A stretch of DNA of 64,000 nucleotides from Ferrovibrio sp041906005 (GCF_041906005.1 NZ_JAYRJY010000001.1:2666001-2730000), one strand, 5' to 3'. Positions 43,860-53,259 are shown, numbered from the stretch's first letter. A program made the numbers and translations. The notes: a model not told the origin generated them from the letters alone.

Positions 43860-45419
43860 ATGAGCGCCACCGGCCAGACGACGCGCGAGCGCGTCATCAT
43901 TTTCGACACGACTCTGCGCGACGGCGAGCAGTCGCCCGGCGCGTCGATGAACCTGGAAGAGAAACTCAAAATCGCATCCGTGCTGGAAGGCATGGGCGTC
44001 GATGTTATCGAAGCGGGTTTCCCGATCGCCTCGAACGGCGACTTCGAGGCCGTCAACGAGATCGCCAAGCGCGTGACGGAATCCACCGTCTGCGGTCTAA
44101 GCCGCGCCGGTCGCAAGGATATCGACCGCGCCTGGGAAGCGCTCAAGCCGGCAAAGCGCGCCCGCATCCATACCTTCATCTCCACCTCGCCGCTGCACAT
44201 GAAATACAAGCTGCAGATGGAGCCCGATGCGGTGCATCAGGCAGTGATCGACAGCGTGAGCTATGCGCGCAATCTGTGTGACGATATCGAGTGGAGCTGT
44301 GAAGACGGCACACGCTCGGATCCCGAATTCCTGTGCCGCCTGATCGAGAGTGCGATCAAGGCCGGCGCCACCACGATCAACGTGCCGGATACCGTGGGCT
44401 ATACCGTGCCGGAGGAATATACCCGGCTGATGCGCTACCTGATCGAGAACATCCCGAACAGCGATAAAGCCAGGTTTTCCGCGCATTGCCATAACGATCT
44501 GGGCTTGGCCGTGGCCAACTCGCTGGCTGCCGTGATCGGTGGTGCGCGCCAGGTGGAATGCACCATCAATGGCCTGGGCGAACGCGCCGGCAATGCCGCG
44601 CTGGAAGAGATCGTCATGGCCCTGCGCACGCGCGGCGATGCCATGCCGTTCGAAACCGGGATCAAGACCACCGACATCATGAAGGCCTCGCGACTGGTTT
44701 CGGCCGTCACCGGTTTCGTCGTGCAACCGAACAAGGCCATCGTCGGCGCAAATGCCTTCGCCCATGAAAGCGGCATCCACCAGGACGGCATGCTGAAACA
44801 TGCCGGCACATACGAGATCATGATGCCGGAATCGGTCGGCCTGAATCGCTCGACGCTGGTGATGGGCAAGCATTCCGGCCGCCATGCCTTCCGCAAGAAA
44901 CTGGAAGAACTCGGTTTCACTCTGGCCGACAACCAGCTCAACGATGCTTTCACCCGCTTCAAGGATCTGGCCGATCGCAAGAAGGAGGTCTTCGATGAAG
45001 ACCTCGTCGCTCTGGTCGACGACACCATGGCGCGCGGCAACGAGCGCATCCGCTTCGTCAGCCTGCAGGTGATCGCCGGATCCAAGGGGCCGCAAAGCGC
45101 CGAACTGGAGCTGGAAATCGACGGGGTGGCCAAATCGGTCAAAGCCGCAGGCAACGGCCCGGTGGATGCCACCTTCAATGCCATCAAGGCCCTGTTCCCG
45201 CATACGGCGAACCTGCAGCTCTATCAGGTGCATGCCGTGACCCAGGGCACCGACGCCCAGGCCGAGGTGACCGTACGGCTGGAAGAGGGTGGCAAAACCG
45301 TGAACGGGCAGGCCGCCGACGCCGATACCCTGGTGGCGAGTTGCCGGGCCTATATCCACGCACTCAACAAGCTGCTGGTGAAGCGGGAAAAGACCGCGCC
45401 GGCAGCCCTCAGCGCGTGA
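43860..45419 (+). CDS. leuA: 2-isopropylmalate synthase
   Basis: Condenses 2-ketoisovalerate and acetyl-CoA, the committed step of leucine synthesis. The 519-residue long form starts RVIIFDTTLRDGEQSPGASM (the DxxLRDGxQ motif), has the metal ligands HCHNDLGLAVANS, the flap region INGLGERAGNAALEE, and a C-terminal leucine-binding regulatory domain from about 390 (RIRFVSLQVIAG). It ends in ALNKLLVKREKTAP. It lies 2.5 kb from ilvC, separated by the thiolase and dioxygenase genes. Confidence 0.97.
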   Translation: MSATGQTTRERVIIFDTTLRDGEQSPGASMNLEEKLKIASVLEGMGVDVIEAGFPIASNGDFEAVNEIAKRVTESTVCGLSRAGRKDIDRAWEALKPAKRARIHTFISTSPLHMKYKLQMEPDAVHQAVIDSVSYARNLCDDIEWSCEDGTRSDPEFLCRLIESAIKAGATTINVPDTVGYTVPEEYTRLMRYLIENIPNSDKARFSAHCHNDLGLAVANSLAAVIGGARQVECTINGLGERAGNAALEEIVMALRTRGDAMPFETGIKTTDIMKASRLVSAVTGFVVQPNKAIVGANAFAHESGIHQDGMLKHAGTYEIMMPESVGLNRSTLVMGKHSGRHAFRKKLEELGFTLADNQLNDAFTRFKDLADRKKEVFDEDLVALVDDTMARGNERIRFVSLQVIAGSKGPQSAELELEIDGVAKSVKAAGNGPVDATFNAIKALFPHTANLQLYQVHAVTQGTDAQAEVTVRLEEGGKTVNGQAADADTLVASCRAYIHALNKLLVKREKTAPAALSA

Positions 45420-45475
45420 TGGGATGCTGAATCCGTACCATCCGGCGCGGGGTTGAAAATATGGGGGACTGGGGG

Positions 45476-45505
45476 TTGCGCTGCACCGGTGCCCGAGGCG
45501 ATAAC
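45476..45505 (+). promoter_or_regulatory. Putative promoter of the mre operon
   Basis: TTGCGC, an 18-nt spacer, then GATAAC, about 34 nt before mreB. Predicted by eye only. Confidence 0.4.
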
Positions 45506-45538
45506 GGCGCAACATTTCGTTGGTGAGGATCTTTCTGG

Positions 45539-46582
45539 ATGTTCTCGCGTTTGATGGGTTTTATGTCGGCCGATATGGCCATCGACCTCGGCACGGCCAA
45601 TACCCTGGTTTACGTCAAGGGCCGCGGCATTGTGCTGAACGAGCCCTCGGTGGTGGCGATCACCAATAATCGCGGCAAGAAGCAGGTTTTGGCAGTCGGC
45701 GACGAAGCCAAGCAGATGCTGGGCCGTACGCCGGGCAACATCGAGGCCATTCGCCCGCTGCGCGACGGCGTGATCGCCGATTTCGAGGTGGCGGAGGAAA
45801 TGATCAAGCATTTCATCCGCAAGGTGCACAATCGCCGCAGCTTCGCCTCGCCGCAGATCATCATCTGCGTGCCGTCGGGCTCCACCGCAGTCGAGCGTCG
45901 CGCCATCATGGACTCGGCAGAGTCCGCCGGCGCGCGCCGCGTGTTCCTGATCGAGGAGCCGATGGCTGCCGCGATTGGCGCCGGCCTGCCGGTCACCGAG
46001 CCAACCGGCTCGATGGTGGTGGATATCGGCGGCGGCACCACGGAAGTCGCCGTGCTCTCGCTCGGCGGCATTGTCTATTCGCGCAGCGTGCGTGTCGGCG
46101 GCGACAAGATGGACGAGGCGATCATCGCCTATATCCGCCGCAATCATAACCTGCTGGTGGGCGAGGCCTCGGCCGAGCGCATCAAGAAGCAGATCGGCTC
46201 GGCTGCGCCGCCGGAAGACGGCAACGGCCTTTCGATGGAGATCAAGGGCCGCGACCTGATGAACGGCGTGCCGAAGGAGCTGGTGATCAACCAGCGCCAG
46301 ATCGCCGAAAGCCTGGCTGAACCGGTTGGCGCCATCGTCGAGGCGGTGAAGGTCGCGCTGGAACATACCGCGCCGGAACTGGCCGCCGATATCGTCGACA
46401 AGGGCATCGTGATGACCGGCGGCGGCGCGCTGCTGGGCAATCTGGACCTGGTGCTGCGGCACGCGACCGGCCTGCCGGTTTCGATCGCTGACGAGCCGCT
46501 GTCCTGCGTGGCGCTGGGCACGGGCCGCGCGCTGGAAGAAATGAAGACGCTGAAGCACGTTCTGTATAACCCGCCGTACTGA
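45539..46582 (+). CDS. mreB: Rod shape-determining protein MreB
   Basis: An actin-like ATPase forming membrane-bound filaments that guide cell-wall elongation, 347 residues. It starts with an amphipathic segment (MFSRLMGFMS), then phosphate 1 DLGTANTLVYVKG, phosphate 2 VVDIGGGTTEVAVLSL, and the adenosine region GIVMTGGGALLGNLD. It is the first gene of a five-gene rod operon (mreB, mreC, mreD, mrdA, rodA). Confidence 0.98.
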   Translation: MFSRLMGFMSADMAIDLGTANTLVYVKGRGIVLNEPSVVAITNNRGKKQVLAVGDEAKQMLGRTPGNIEAIRPLRDGVIADFEVAEEMIKHFIRKVHNRRSFASPQIIICVPSGSTAVERRAIMDSAESAGARRVFLIEEPMAAAIGAGLPVTEPTGSMVVDIGGGTTEVAVLSLGGIVYSRSVRVGGDKMDEAIIAYIRRNHNLLVGEASAERIKKQIGSAAPPEDGNGLSMEIKGRDLMNGVPKELVINQRQIAESLAEPVGAIVEAVKVALEHTAPELAADIVDKGIVMTGGGALLGNLDLVLRHATGLPVSIADEPLSCVALGTGRALEEMKTLKHVLYNPPY

Positions 46583-46619
46583 TCGGGTACGGCTGCGCGA
46601 AGGGTATTGACGGGGGCGT

Positions 46620-47525
46620 ATGGCAAGACGGTCGGGACGCAGCATGTGGATCGCAGCGCCGTTTCGCGCGCTGCTGCAGCGTTTCGCGTTCCTGCTGCTG
46701 CTCGCCACTGCCGTTGGCCTCGTGTTGGTCAGCCGTATCGACCGTCCGTTGGTGGAACGCGCCCGCGCCCTGGTCGCCGATATCGTCGAACCTGTGCTGA
46801 GCGCGGTGGCACAGCCGGTGGCGGCGGTGAATGCCGTGGTCGGCTGGGTCGATGACATCCTCTTCGTGCATGACGAGAATTTCCGCCTGCGCACCGAGAA
46901 TGCCCGTCTGCTGCAATGGCAGGAAGTGGCGCGCCGGCTGGAGCAGGATAACGCCGCCTTGCGGCGGCTGCTGGCCGCCGGCCCGGATCTCAGTCAGACC
47001 TTCGTGACCGGCCGCGTGATTGCCGATGGCGGTGGTTCTTTCGTGCGCACCGCCCTGCTGAATGTGGGCGCCAAGGATGGCATCAAGAAAGGCCAGGCCG
47101 TGATCGGCGAGGGTGGATATGTCGGCCGTGTCGCCGAGGTGGGGTATCGCGCCGCGCGTATCCTGCTACTGACCGATTTGAATTCGCGTCTGCCGGTGAT
47201 GCTGCAGGAAGGCGGCCATCGCGCCGTGCTGGCCGGCGACAATTCTCCGCTGCCGCGGCTGGAATATCTCTCTGGCGCCGCCAAGCCGGCCATCGGCATG
47301 CAGGTGGTCACCTCAGGCGATGGCGGGCAGTTTCCCGCGGGTATTCCGGTCGGGGAAATCGCCGAGATGGATGGTGCCGTGCGCGTGCGTCCGCTGGTCG
47401 ATCTGGGGCGGCTTGGTTTCCTCCGTGTGATGCAATTCGACGAAACGCGGATCGATGCCGAGGATCCGGCGGCTCAGGTCCTGCCCCTGGCGCCATCGCC
47501 GCCTCTGCCACCCAAGGCTCAATAG
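46620..47525 (+). CDS. mreC: Rod shape-determining protein MreC
   Basis: A 301-residue bitopic protein with one N-terminal membrane helix (FAFLLLLATAVGLVLVS, about 22-38). A coiled coil follows (LRTENARLLQWQEVARRLEQ), then the double beta-barrel domain (VTGRVIADGGGSFVRTALLN and KGQAVIGEGGYVGRV). It links MreB to the PBP2-RodA synthase in the periplasm. It starts 37 nt after mreB. Confidence 0.96.
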   Translation: MARRSGRSMWIAAPFRALLQRFAFLLLLATAVGLVLVSRIDRPLVERARALVADIVEPVLSAVAQPVAAVNAVVGWVDDILFVHDENFRLRTENARLLQWQEVARRLEQDNAALRRLLAAGPDLSQTFVTGRVIADGGGSFVRTALLNVGAKDGIKKGQAVIGEGGYVGRVAEVGYRAARILLLTDLNSRLPVMLQEGGHRAVLAGDNSPLPRLEYLSGAAKPAIGMQVVTSGDGGQFPAGIPVGEIAEMDGAVRVRPLVDLGRLGFLRVMQFDETRIDAEDPAAQVLPLAPSPPLPPKAQ

Positions 47526-47536
47526 GAGCGCGCGGG

Positions 47537-48058
47537 ATGTCTGCGCTGCTCCGCCAGGCCAGCCGCCGCATCCGCGCCCTGCTCCCGATCCTGAGCAGTC
47601 TGGCGTTGGTTCTGTTCAGCCTCATCCCGGTTGGTCTGCCGCATTTTGACAGTGTCGGCCCCGCCTTTGCGTTGATGGCGGTATTTTACTGGAGCATCTT
47701 CCGCTCCGATCTGATGACCATGCTGGGGGCTTTTGCCATCGGCTTGCTGCTCGATCTGCTGAGCGGCGGCCCGCTCGGGCTCAATGCGCTGGTCCTGCTG
47801 CTGGCCCACGAGTTGGGCGTATCGCAGCGCCGCGTTTTCCTCGGCTCGTCCTTCCTGGTCAACTGGGCGGCTTTCGCTTTGGTGATCGGTGCGGTGTTGC
47901 CGATTTGCTGGGTGCTGGTGTCGCTGCTGCACTGGCAGATGCTGCCGGTCACTCCGCTGGTGACGCAGTTGTTCCTGTCGCTGGCCTGCTATCCGGGAAT
48001 CTACTGGTTGCTGAGCCGCCTGGAACGGCGCTGGCTGCGCGCTTCCGTCGCGGTGTGA
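47537..48058 (+). CDS. mreD: Rod shape-determining protein MreD
   Basis: A 173-residue inner-membrane protein with five or six hydrophobic segments. MreD-like features are the motif FALMAVFYWSIFRSDLM followed by FAIGLLLDLLSGGPLGLNAL. It starts 11 nt after mreC and ends 6 nt before mrdA, so the genes are translated together. The family is weakly conserved, and context secures the call. Confidence 0.93.
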   Translation: MSALLRQASRRIRALLPILSSLALVLFSLIPVGLPHFDSVGPAFALMAVFYWSIFRSDLMTMLGAFAIGLLLDLLSGGPLGLNALVLLLAHELGVSQRRVFLGSSFLVNWAAFALVIGAVLPICWVLVSLLHWQMLPVTPLVTQLFLSLACYPGIYWLLSRLERRWLRASVAV

Positions 48059-48064
48059 CCCGAG

Positions 48065-49972
48065 ATGGCGATCAACCGGCGCGACAACGACCTGCAGCGG
48101 GTTTTCACTCGGCGGGCCCTGCTGCTGGGCACCGCCCAGCTTGGCCTGTTCGGTGCGCTGGCGGCACGGCTGTATTACCTGCAGGTGATGGAATCCGACA
48201 AATACATGCTGCTGGCGGAGGAGAACCGCATCAGTATGCGCCTGCTGCCGCCGCGCCGCGGCCGCGTGCTTGATCGGTTTGGTCATGAACTGGCCTCCAA
48301 CCGCCGCAATTACCGGGTGCTGATCGTCGCCGAGCAGGCCCGCAATGTAGACGCCACGCTCGAGGCATTGTCCAAACTGATCCAGGTCGACGACAGCCAG
48401 AAGGCGAGGGTGAAGCGCGAGATCGAGCGTCGGCGCAAATTCGTCCCCGTGGTGGTGGCCGAGAATCTGTCATGGGACGATTTCGCCAAGATCAACCTGC
48501 ACAGCCCCGATCTGCCGGGCGTGCAGCTCGATGTCGGCGAGACGCGCGATTACCCCTATGGCCCGATGTTCAGCCATGTGGTGGGTTATGTCGGCGCCGT
48601 GTCGGAAAGCGAGCTGGGTGACGATCCGCTGCTGGAACTGCCGGGTTTCCGTATCGGCAAGAGCGGTGTGGAAAAAGTCTATGACGAACGTTTGCGCGGC
48701 CGCGCCGGCCACAGCGAGATCGAGGTGAATGCCTATGGCCGGGCGATCCGTGAATTGCGGCGCAACAACGGCCAGCCGGGCGACGATATCGTGCTCACCA
48801 TTGATGCCGATCTGCAGCGCTTTGCCGTCGAACGCTTCGGCGAGGAAAGCGGCGCGGCAGCGGTGCTGGATATCCATACCGGCGAAATCCTCGCCCTGGT
48901 TTCCAATCCGGGTTACGACCCGAACTGGTTCAATGTCGGCATTACCCAGGCGCAATGGCGCCAGCTCAACGGCGACAAATACAAACCGCTGATCAACAAG
49001 GCCATCCAGGGCCAGTATCCGCCCGGCTCCACCTTCAAGATGCTGGTCGGCCTTGCGGCGCTGGAAGCCGGTGCGGTCACACCCGATACCCGTGTCTTCT
49101 GTCCCGGCCATATGGAATTCGGCAACAACACCTTCCATTGCTGGAAAAAGGGCGGCCACGGCACGATGAATCTGGTGTCGGCGCTGGAGGAAAGCTGCGA
49201 CGTCTATTTCTACGAAGCGGCGCGACGAACCGGTGTCGACAAGATCGCCGAGATGGCCAAGCGCCTCGGCCTGGGCGACCTGACCGGCGTGGATCTGACG
49301 GGAGAGCGCAAGGGTCTGATCCCCACGCGGGCCTGGAAACAGGCCACCTTGGGGCAACCCTGGGCGCAGGGCGAGAATCTGGTGATTGGCATCGGCCAGG
49401 GCTATGTCACCACCACACCGCTGCAACTGGCTTTGATGGCGGCGCGCCTGGCCAATGGCGGCTATGCCGTTTCGCCGCGCATCGTGCGCGAGGATGGTGC
49501 GCTGGGGCCGGCCACCGACCCGCGCCTGGCGGCCCAGCGCTGGCCGCATGTGGGTCTCAAGCGCGAGCATCTCGATTACGCGCTGGAGGGCATGATCCGC
49601 GTCACCTCGCCGCCGCGCGGCACCGCCCAGGGTGCGCGCATCACGCTGGCGCAGTATGCCATGGCCGGCAAAACCGGCTCCAGCCAGGTGCGGCGCATCA
49701 GCCGCCAGGAACGCGAAACCCGGGTGCGCAAGAACGAGGAGAAGCCGTGGGAGGAGCGCGACCATGCGCTGTTCGTCGCCTACGCGCCGATCCAGGCGCC
49801 GCGTTATGCCTGCGCGGTGATCGTCGAACATGGCGGTTCCGGCGCCAAGATGGCGGCGCCGATCGCCCGCGACATCATGCTGGAAACCCAGCGGCTTGAT
49901 CCTTCGCGCAAACCGCGCTCGGCCCCGGGCCCCACCACGGCTTCGGTCGCGCCGGTCAAGGGAGGGGGCTGA
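48065..49972 (+). CDS. mrdA: Penicillin-binding protein 2
   Basis: The class B transpeptidase of the elongasome, 635 residues. An N-terminal helix (ALLLGTAQLGLFGALAARLYY) is followed by the pedestal domain (ENRISMRLLPPRRGRVLDR, the conserved R-G-x-x-x-D-R). The transpeptidase has the nucleophile Ser in PPGSTFKMLVGL, SxN as EESCDVYFYE and KTG in GKTGSSQVR. It pairs with RodA, encoded one nucleotide downstream. The C-terminal 25 residues are Pro/Ala-rich. Confidence 0.97.
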   Translation: MAINRRDNDLQRVFTRRALLLGTAQLGLFGALAARLYYLQVMESDKYMLLAEENRISMRLLPPRRGRVLDRFGHELASNRRNYRVLIVAEQARNVDATLEALSKLIQVDDSQKARVKREIERRRKFVPVVVAENLSWDDFAKINLHSPDLPGVQLDVGETRDYPYGPMFSHVVGYVGAVSESELGDDPLLELPGFRIGKSGVEKVYDERLRGRAGHSEIEVNAYGRAIRELRRNNGQPGDDIVLTIDADLQRFAVERFGEESGAAAVLDIHTGEILALVSNPGYDPNWFNVGITQAQWRQLNGDKYKPLINKAIQGQYPPGSTFKMLVGLAALEAGAVTPDTRVFCPGHMEFGNNTFHCWKKGGHGTMNLVSALEESCDVYFYEAARRTGVDKIAEMAKRLGLGDLTGVDLTGERKGLIPTRAWKQATLGQPWAQGENLVIGIGQGYVTTTPLQLALMAARLANGGYAVSPRIVREDGALGPATDPRLAAQRWPHVGLKREHLDYALEGMIRVTSPPRGTAQGARITLAQYAMAGKTGSSQVRRISRQERETRVRKNEEKPWEERDHALFVAYAPIQAPRYACAVIVEHGGSGAKMAAPIARDIMLETQRLDPSRKPRSAPGPTTASVAPVKGGG

Positions 49973-49973
49973 G

Positions 49974-51116
49974 ATGCCGCATTGGTCCAGCCGGGGTAAC
50001 GACCTTTCGTTCGGCCGCAAGCTGCGCGATATCAACTGGGGCCTGGTGCTGCTGATCACCCTGATTGCCTGCACCGGGTTTGCCACGCTGTATTCCGCCG
50101 CCGGCGGCGATATCGATCCCTGGGCCGACCGGCAGATGGCGCGCTTTGCCATCGGCCTGGTGATCATGATCGCCATTGCGGTCACCGATATCCGCGTCTG
50201 GATGCGGCTGTCCTATTTCGTCTACGCCATCGGCGTGGTGCTGCTGGTGGCGGTGGAACTGTTTGGCCGGATCGGCATGGGGGCGCAGCGCTGGCTCGAT
50301 GTCGGCATTTTCCATATCCAGCCCTCCGAGATCATGAAGATCGCCCTGATGCTCACGCTGGCGCGCTATTTCCATGGCCTGTCCTATGACGAAGTCGGCC
50401 GCATCCGCTGGCTGTTCATCCCATTGGCCATCGTTCTGGTGCCGGTGGGCTTGGTGATGAAACAGCCCGATCTGGGCACGGCCATGCTGCTGCTGGCTTC
50501 CTCCGGTGCCGTGTTCTTTTTCGCCGGCGTGCGGGCCTGGAAATTCATCGCCGTGATCGTGGCCGGGGGCGCCTGCCTGCCCGTCGCCTGGAATTTCCTG
50601 CACGATTATCAGAAGAAGCGCGTGCTCACGTTCATGAACCCCGAGGAAGATCCGCTCGGCTCGGGTTATCACATCCTGCAATCCAAGATCGCGCTCGGCT
50701 CGGGCGGTTTCACCGGCAAGGGCTACATGCAGGGCACCCAGAGCCATCTCAGTTTCCTGCCGGAAAAGCAGACCGATTTCATCTTCACCATGCTGGCCGA
50801 GGAACATGGCCTGATCGGCGCGCTGGTGCTGATCGCGCTCTATATCCTGATGATCGCCTATGGCTATGCCATCAGCCTGCGCTCGCGCAGCCAGTATGGC
50901 CGCCTGCTGGCCGGCGGTCTCACCACCATGCTGTTCCTCTATGTGTTCATCAATATCGCGATGGTGTCGGGCATGGTGCCGGTGGTGGGCGTGCCGCTGC
51001 CGCTGGTCTCCTATGGCGGCACGGCGATGATGACCCTGATGGTGGGCCTGGGCCTGCTGATCAACGTCTATGTCCACCGCGATGTGGAGATTCCCCGCCA
51101 TATGAGCGGGCTGTAG
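49974..51116 (+). CDS. rodA: Peptidoglycan glycosyltransferase RodA
   Basis: A SEDS-family polytopic glycan polymerase of 380 residues. It shows about ten membrane segments. Conserved loops are GAQRWLDVGIFHIQPSEIMK and KQPDLGTAMLLLASS, then NPEEDPLGSGYHILQSKIALG and GVPLPLVSYGGTAMM. ATG 49974 follows the mrdA stop by 1 nt; an in-frame earlier start lies in mrdA. It is the last gene of the rod operon. Confidence 0.97.
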   Translation: MPHWSSRGNDLSFGRKLRDINWGLVLLITLIACTGFATLYSAAGGDIDPWADRQMARFAIGLVIMIAIAVTDIRVWMRLSYFVYAIGVVLLVAVELFGRIGMGAQRWLDVGIFHIQPSEIMKIALMLTLARYFHGLSYDEVGRIRWLFIPLAIVLVPVGLVMKQPDLGTAMLLLASSGAVFFFAGVRAWKFIAVIVAGGACLPVAWNFLHDYQKKRVLTFMNPEEDPLGSGYHILQSKIALGSGGFTGKGYMQGTQSHLSFLPEKQTDFIFTMLAEEHGLIGALVLIALYILMIAYGYAISLRSRSQYGRLLAGGLTTMLFLYVFINIAMVSGMVPVVGVPLPLVSYGGTAMMTLMVGLGLLINVYVHRDVEIPRHMSGL

Positions 51117-51162
51117 CCGCCGCCTGTGCCGGCGCCCGGATAGGTTGGGCTAAACCCCTGAC

Positions 51163-51180
51163 GGGAAAAATCTTTTTCCC
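51163..51180. repeat. AT-rich inverted repeat after rodA
   Basis: GGGAAAAA-TC-TTTTTCCC, perfect 8-bp arms. It may act as a weak terminator after rodA. Confidence 0.35.
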
Positions 51181-51193
51181 AGCCCCGAAGTGC

Positions 51194-51221
51194 TTGCAAT
51201 TCCGACGAATCCGGATATTTT
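51194..51221 (+). promoter_or_regulatory. Putative promoter of tRNA-Lys
   Basis: TTGCAA, a 16-nt spacer, then TATTTT, ending 41 nt before the mature tRNA 5' end. Confidence 0.5.
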
Positions 51222-51261
51222 CACGCGGCTTTCGACGGCCCCGCGCCGCCAAAGGAAAAAT

Positions 51262-51337
<76 letters not shown>

Positions 51338-51403
51338 TTTTTCCAGAGCCGCTAAGGCAATCCTGAAAATCGACCGATCACGCCGCGCTGCGGCCGCGCG
51401 TCA

Positions 51404-51751
51404 TTATTCGCGCGGGCGGCCCGTGGCGGGGTCGATGCTGATCACCGGCAGGTTGGCGGCCTTCCAGGCCATCATGCCGCCGGCGAGGTGGCGATGATGC
51501 TCCAGCCCGGCCTGCTGGCACATGGCGATGGCGGTCTGCGAGCGTTTGCCCGAGCCGCAATGGAACACCAGCATGCGCTCGCCGTCATTGGGCAGGGCCT
51601 TCGGGTCGAAGGTGGAAAGCGGATAGAGGAAGGCGCCGTGGATACGCTCGGCGGCGAATTCCGCCGGTTCGCGCACATCCACCAGGAAGATGCGGCGGTT
51701 TTTCAGGCCGGCCTGAATCTCGGCGGGTGTCATGTCGAGGACGGGCTTCAT
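51404..51751 (-). CDS. Rhodanese-domain sulfurtransferase
   Basis: A single rhodanese domain of 115 residues. The active-site Cys65 lies in VFHCGSGKRSQ, an uncharged six-residue loop, and VDVREPAEFAAERI is the conserved N-terminal motif. It would take sulfane sulfur from persulfide or polysulfide. AGGAG precedes its start (51751); a longer frame reaching 51907 runs through the AT-rich control region and is not credible. It is divergent from sulfide:quinone reductase, which fits a sulfide-oxidation pair. Confidence 0.9.
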   Translation of the reverse strand: MKPVLDMTPAEIQAGLKNRRIFLVDVREPAEFAAERIHGAFLYPLSTFDPKALPNDGERMLVFHCGSGKRSQTAIAMCQQAGLEHHRHLAGGMMAWKAANLPVISIDPATGRPRE

Positions 51752-51771
51752 GGCAATCTCCTGATCGGGCA

Positions 51772-51814
51772 GAATATATTCGCTATTGCTAATATTCGAA
51801 AATGCTAATATATT
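51772..51814. promoter_or_regulatory. Overlapping divergent promoters with repeated TGCTAATAT sites
   Basis: For sqr (plus): TTGCTA (51786-51791), a 17-nt spacer, TATATT (51809-51814). For rhodanese (minus): TTTCGA (51801-51796), a 17-nt spacer, TATATT (51778-51773). TGCTAATAT occurs twice in direct orientation, at 51787 and 51803, 16 nt apart, inside the sqr promoter. GAATATATTC (51772-51781) is a palindrome. The stretch is strikingly AT-rich for this window. ArsR-type sulfide sensors are known to act on such gene pairs, but none is encoded here. Confidence 0.6.
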
Positions 51815-51909
51815 CCGGGCATCGCAGTCAAGCCCATACCAGACGCAAAGCTGGGGGGCTGACCGGGTCAAAGGCGGTAACCAAGCACCGCCACATGGAG
51901 GAAACAACG

Positions 51910-53211
51910 ATGCCGCAATCAGGCAACAAGCCGAAAATCGTCATTCTGGGTGCCGGACTGGGCGGCGTGATCGCCGCCTTTGAAATCCGCGAAGCCGTCG
52001 GCCACAAGGCCGATGTGAGCGTGGTCAACCGCGGCGAGATATTCCATTTCGTCCCGTCCAATCCCTGGGTCGCCGTCCGCTGGCGCGAGCGCGAGGCCAT
52101 CGAGGTCAGCCTGCCGCCGGTGATGAAAAAGCGCGGCATCGAGTTCATCCCGGTCGGCGCCGCCAAGCTCGACCCGGCGCAGAACCGTCTGGAACTCGAA
52201 GACGGTCGCGCGGTGGCCTACGACTATCTGGTGATCGCCACAGGACCGGAACTGGCCTTCGACGAAATTCCCGGCCTGGGCCCCCATGGCGGACATACCC
52301 AGTCGGTCTGTCATGTCGATCATGCCGAAAACGCTGCCGATGCCTTCGATCGTCTGGCGGCCAATCCCGGTCCGGTGATCGTTGGTGCCGTGCAGGGCGC
52401 ATCCTGTTTCGGCCCGGCCTACGAATTTGCCATGATCCTCGATACCGAGCTGAAGAAGCGCAAGCTGCGCGACCGCGTACCGATGACATTTGTCACCTCC
52501 GAGCCCTATGTGGGGCATCTCGGACTGGATGGCGTGGGCGACACCAAGGGCCTGCTGGAAAGCGAGTTCCGCGAGCGCCACATCAAATGGATCGTCAACG
52601 CCAAGGTGGCCAGCGTCGAGCCCGGCATGATGCATGTGGAGGAAATGACGGAGGACGGCGCGGCGGTGAAGGCCAAGCATGATCTGCCGTTCAGCTATTC
52701 GATGCTGCTGCCGGCCTTCCGTGGCGTGGCCCCGCTACGTGGCATTGACGGTCTGGTCAATCCGCGCGGCTTCGTGGTCGTCGACAAGCACCAGCGCAAC
52801 CCGAAATATCCCAACATTTTCGCACTCGGTGTCTGCGTGGCAATCCCGCCGGTGGGCAAGACCGCCGTGCCGGTCGGCGTGCCCAAGACCGGCTTCATGA
52901 TCGAGACCATGGTCACCGCCATCGCTGCCAACCTGAAGGCGCTGGTCGAGGGCGGCCAGCCTGCCACCGAAGGCAGCTGGAATGCCATCTGCCTGGCCGA
53001 TTTCGGCGATGGCGGGGTTGCCTTCGTGGCCAAACCACAGATTCCGCCGCGCAACGTCAACTGGTCGTCGAGCGGCAAATGGGTCCACATGGCCAAGATC
53101 GGCTTCGAGAAATATTTCCTGCACAAGGTGAGGGCGGGCGAGAGCGTGCCCTTCTACGAGAAGCTGGCGCTCGATATCCTGGGCATCAACAAGCTGCGCC
53201 AGACCTCCTGA
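51910..53211 (+). CDS. Sulfide:quinone oxidoreductase (type I-like)
   Basis: A 433-residue membrane-associated flavoprotein that oxidises sulfide to polysulfide and reduces quinone. The FAD motif is VILGAGLGGVIAAFEI (11-26). The three redox cysteines of type I enzymes are present in equivalent places: Cys134 (QSVCHVDHA), Cys166 (GASCFGPAYEF) and Cys361 (NAICLADFG). LGVCVAIPPVGKTAVPVG is also typical. The C-terminus has amphipathic, aromatic stretches for membrane contact. ATG 51910 follows GGAGG; the frame upstream runs into the promoter. A hairpin terminator follows, overlapping the end of corA. Confidence 0.93.
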   Translation: MPQSGNKPKIVILGAGLGGVIAAFEIREAVGHKADVSVVNRGEIFHFVPSNPWVAVRWREREAIEVSLPPVMKKRGIEFIPVGAAKLDPAQNRLELEDGRAVAYDYLVIATGPELAFDEIPGLGPHGGHTQSVCHVDHAENAADAFDRLAANPGPVIVGAVQGASCFGPAYEFAMILDTELKKRKLRDRVPMTFVTSEPYVGHLGLDGVGDTKGLLESEFRERHIKWIVNAKVASVEPGMMHVEEMTEDGAAVKAKHDLPFSYSMLLPAFRGVAPLRGIDGLVNPRGFVVVDKHQRNPKYPNIFALGVCVAIPPVGKTAVPVGVPKTGFMIETMVTAIAANLKALVEGGQPATEGSWNAICLADFGDGGVAFVAKPQIPPRNVNWSSSGKWVHMAKIGFEKYFLHKVRAGESVPFYEKLALDILGINKLRQTS

Positions 53212-53229
53212 GGCCCGACGGCAGGCGGG

Positions 53230-53259
53230 GCGGCTGGCTTACAGCCAGCCGCTCTTCTT
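53230..53259 (+). terminator. Terminator of the sqr gene
   Basis: A perfect 10-bp stem GCGGCTGGCT / AGCCAGCCGC, loop TAC, then TCTTCTT. It overlaps the last codons of the convergent corA gene, so it is coding sequence on the minus strand. Confidence 0.75.
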
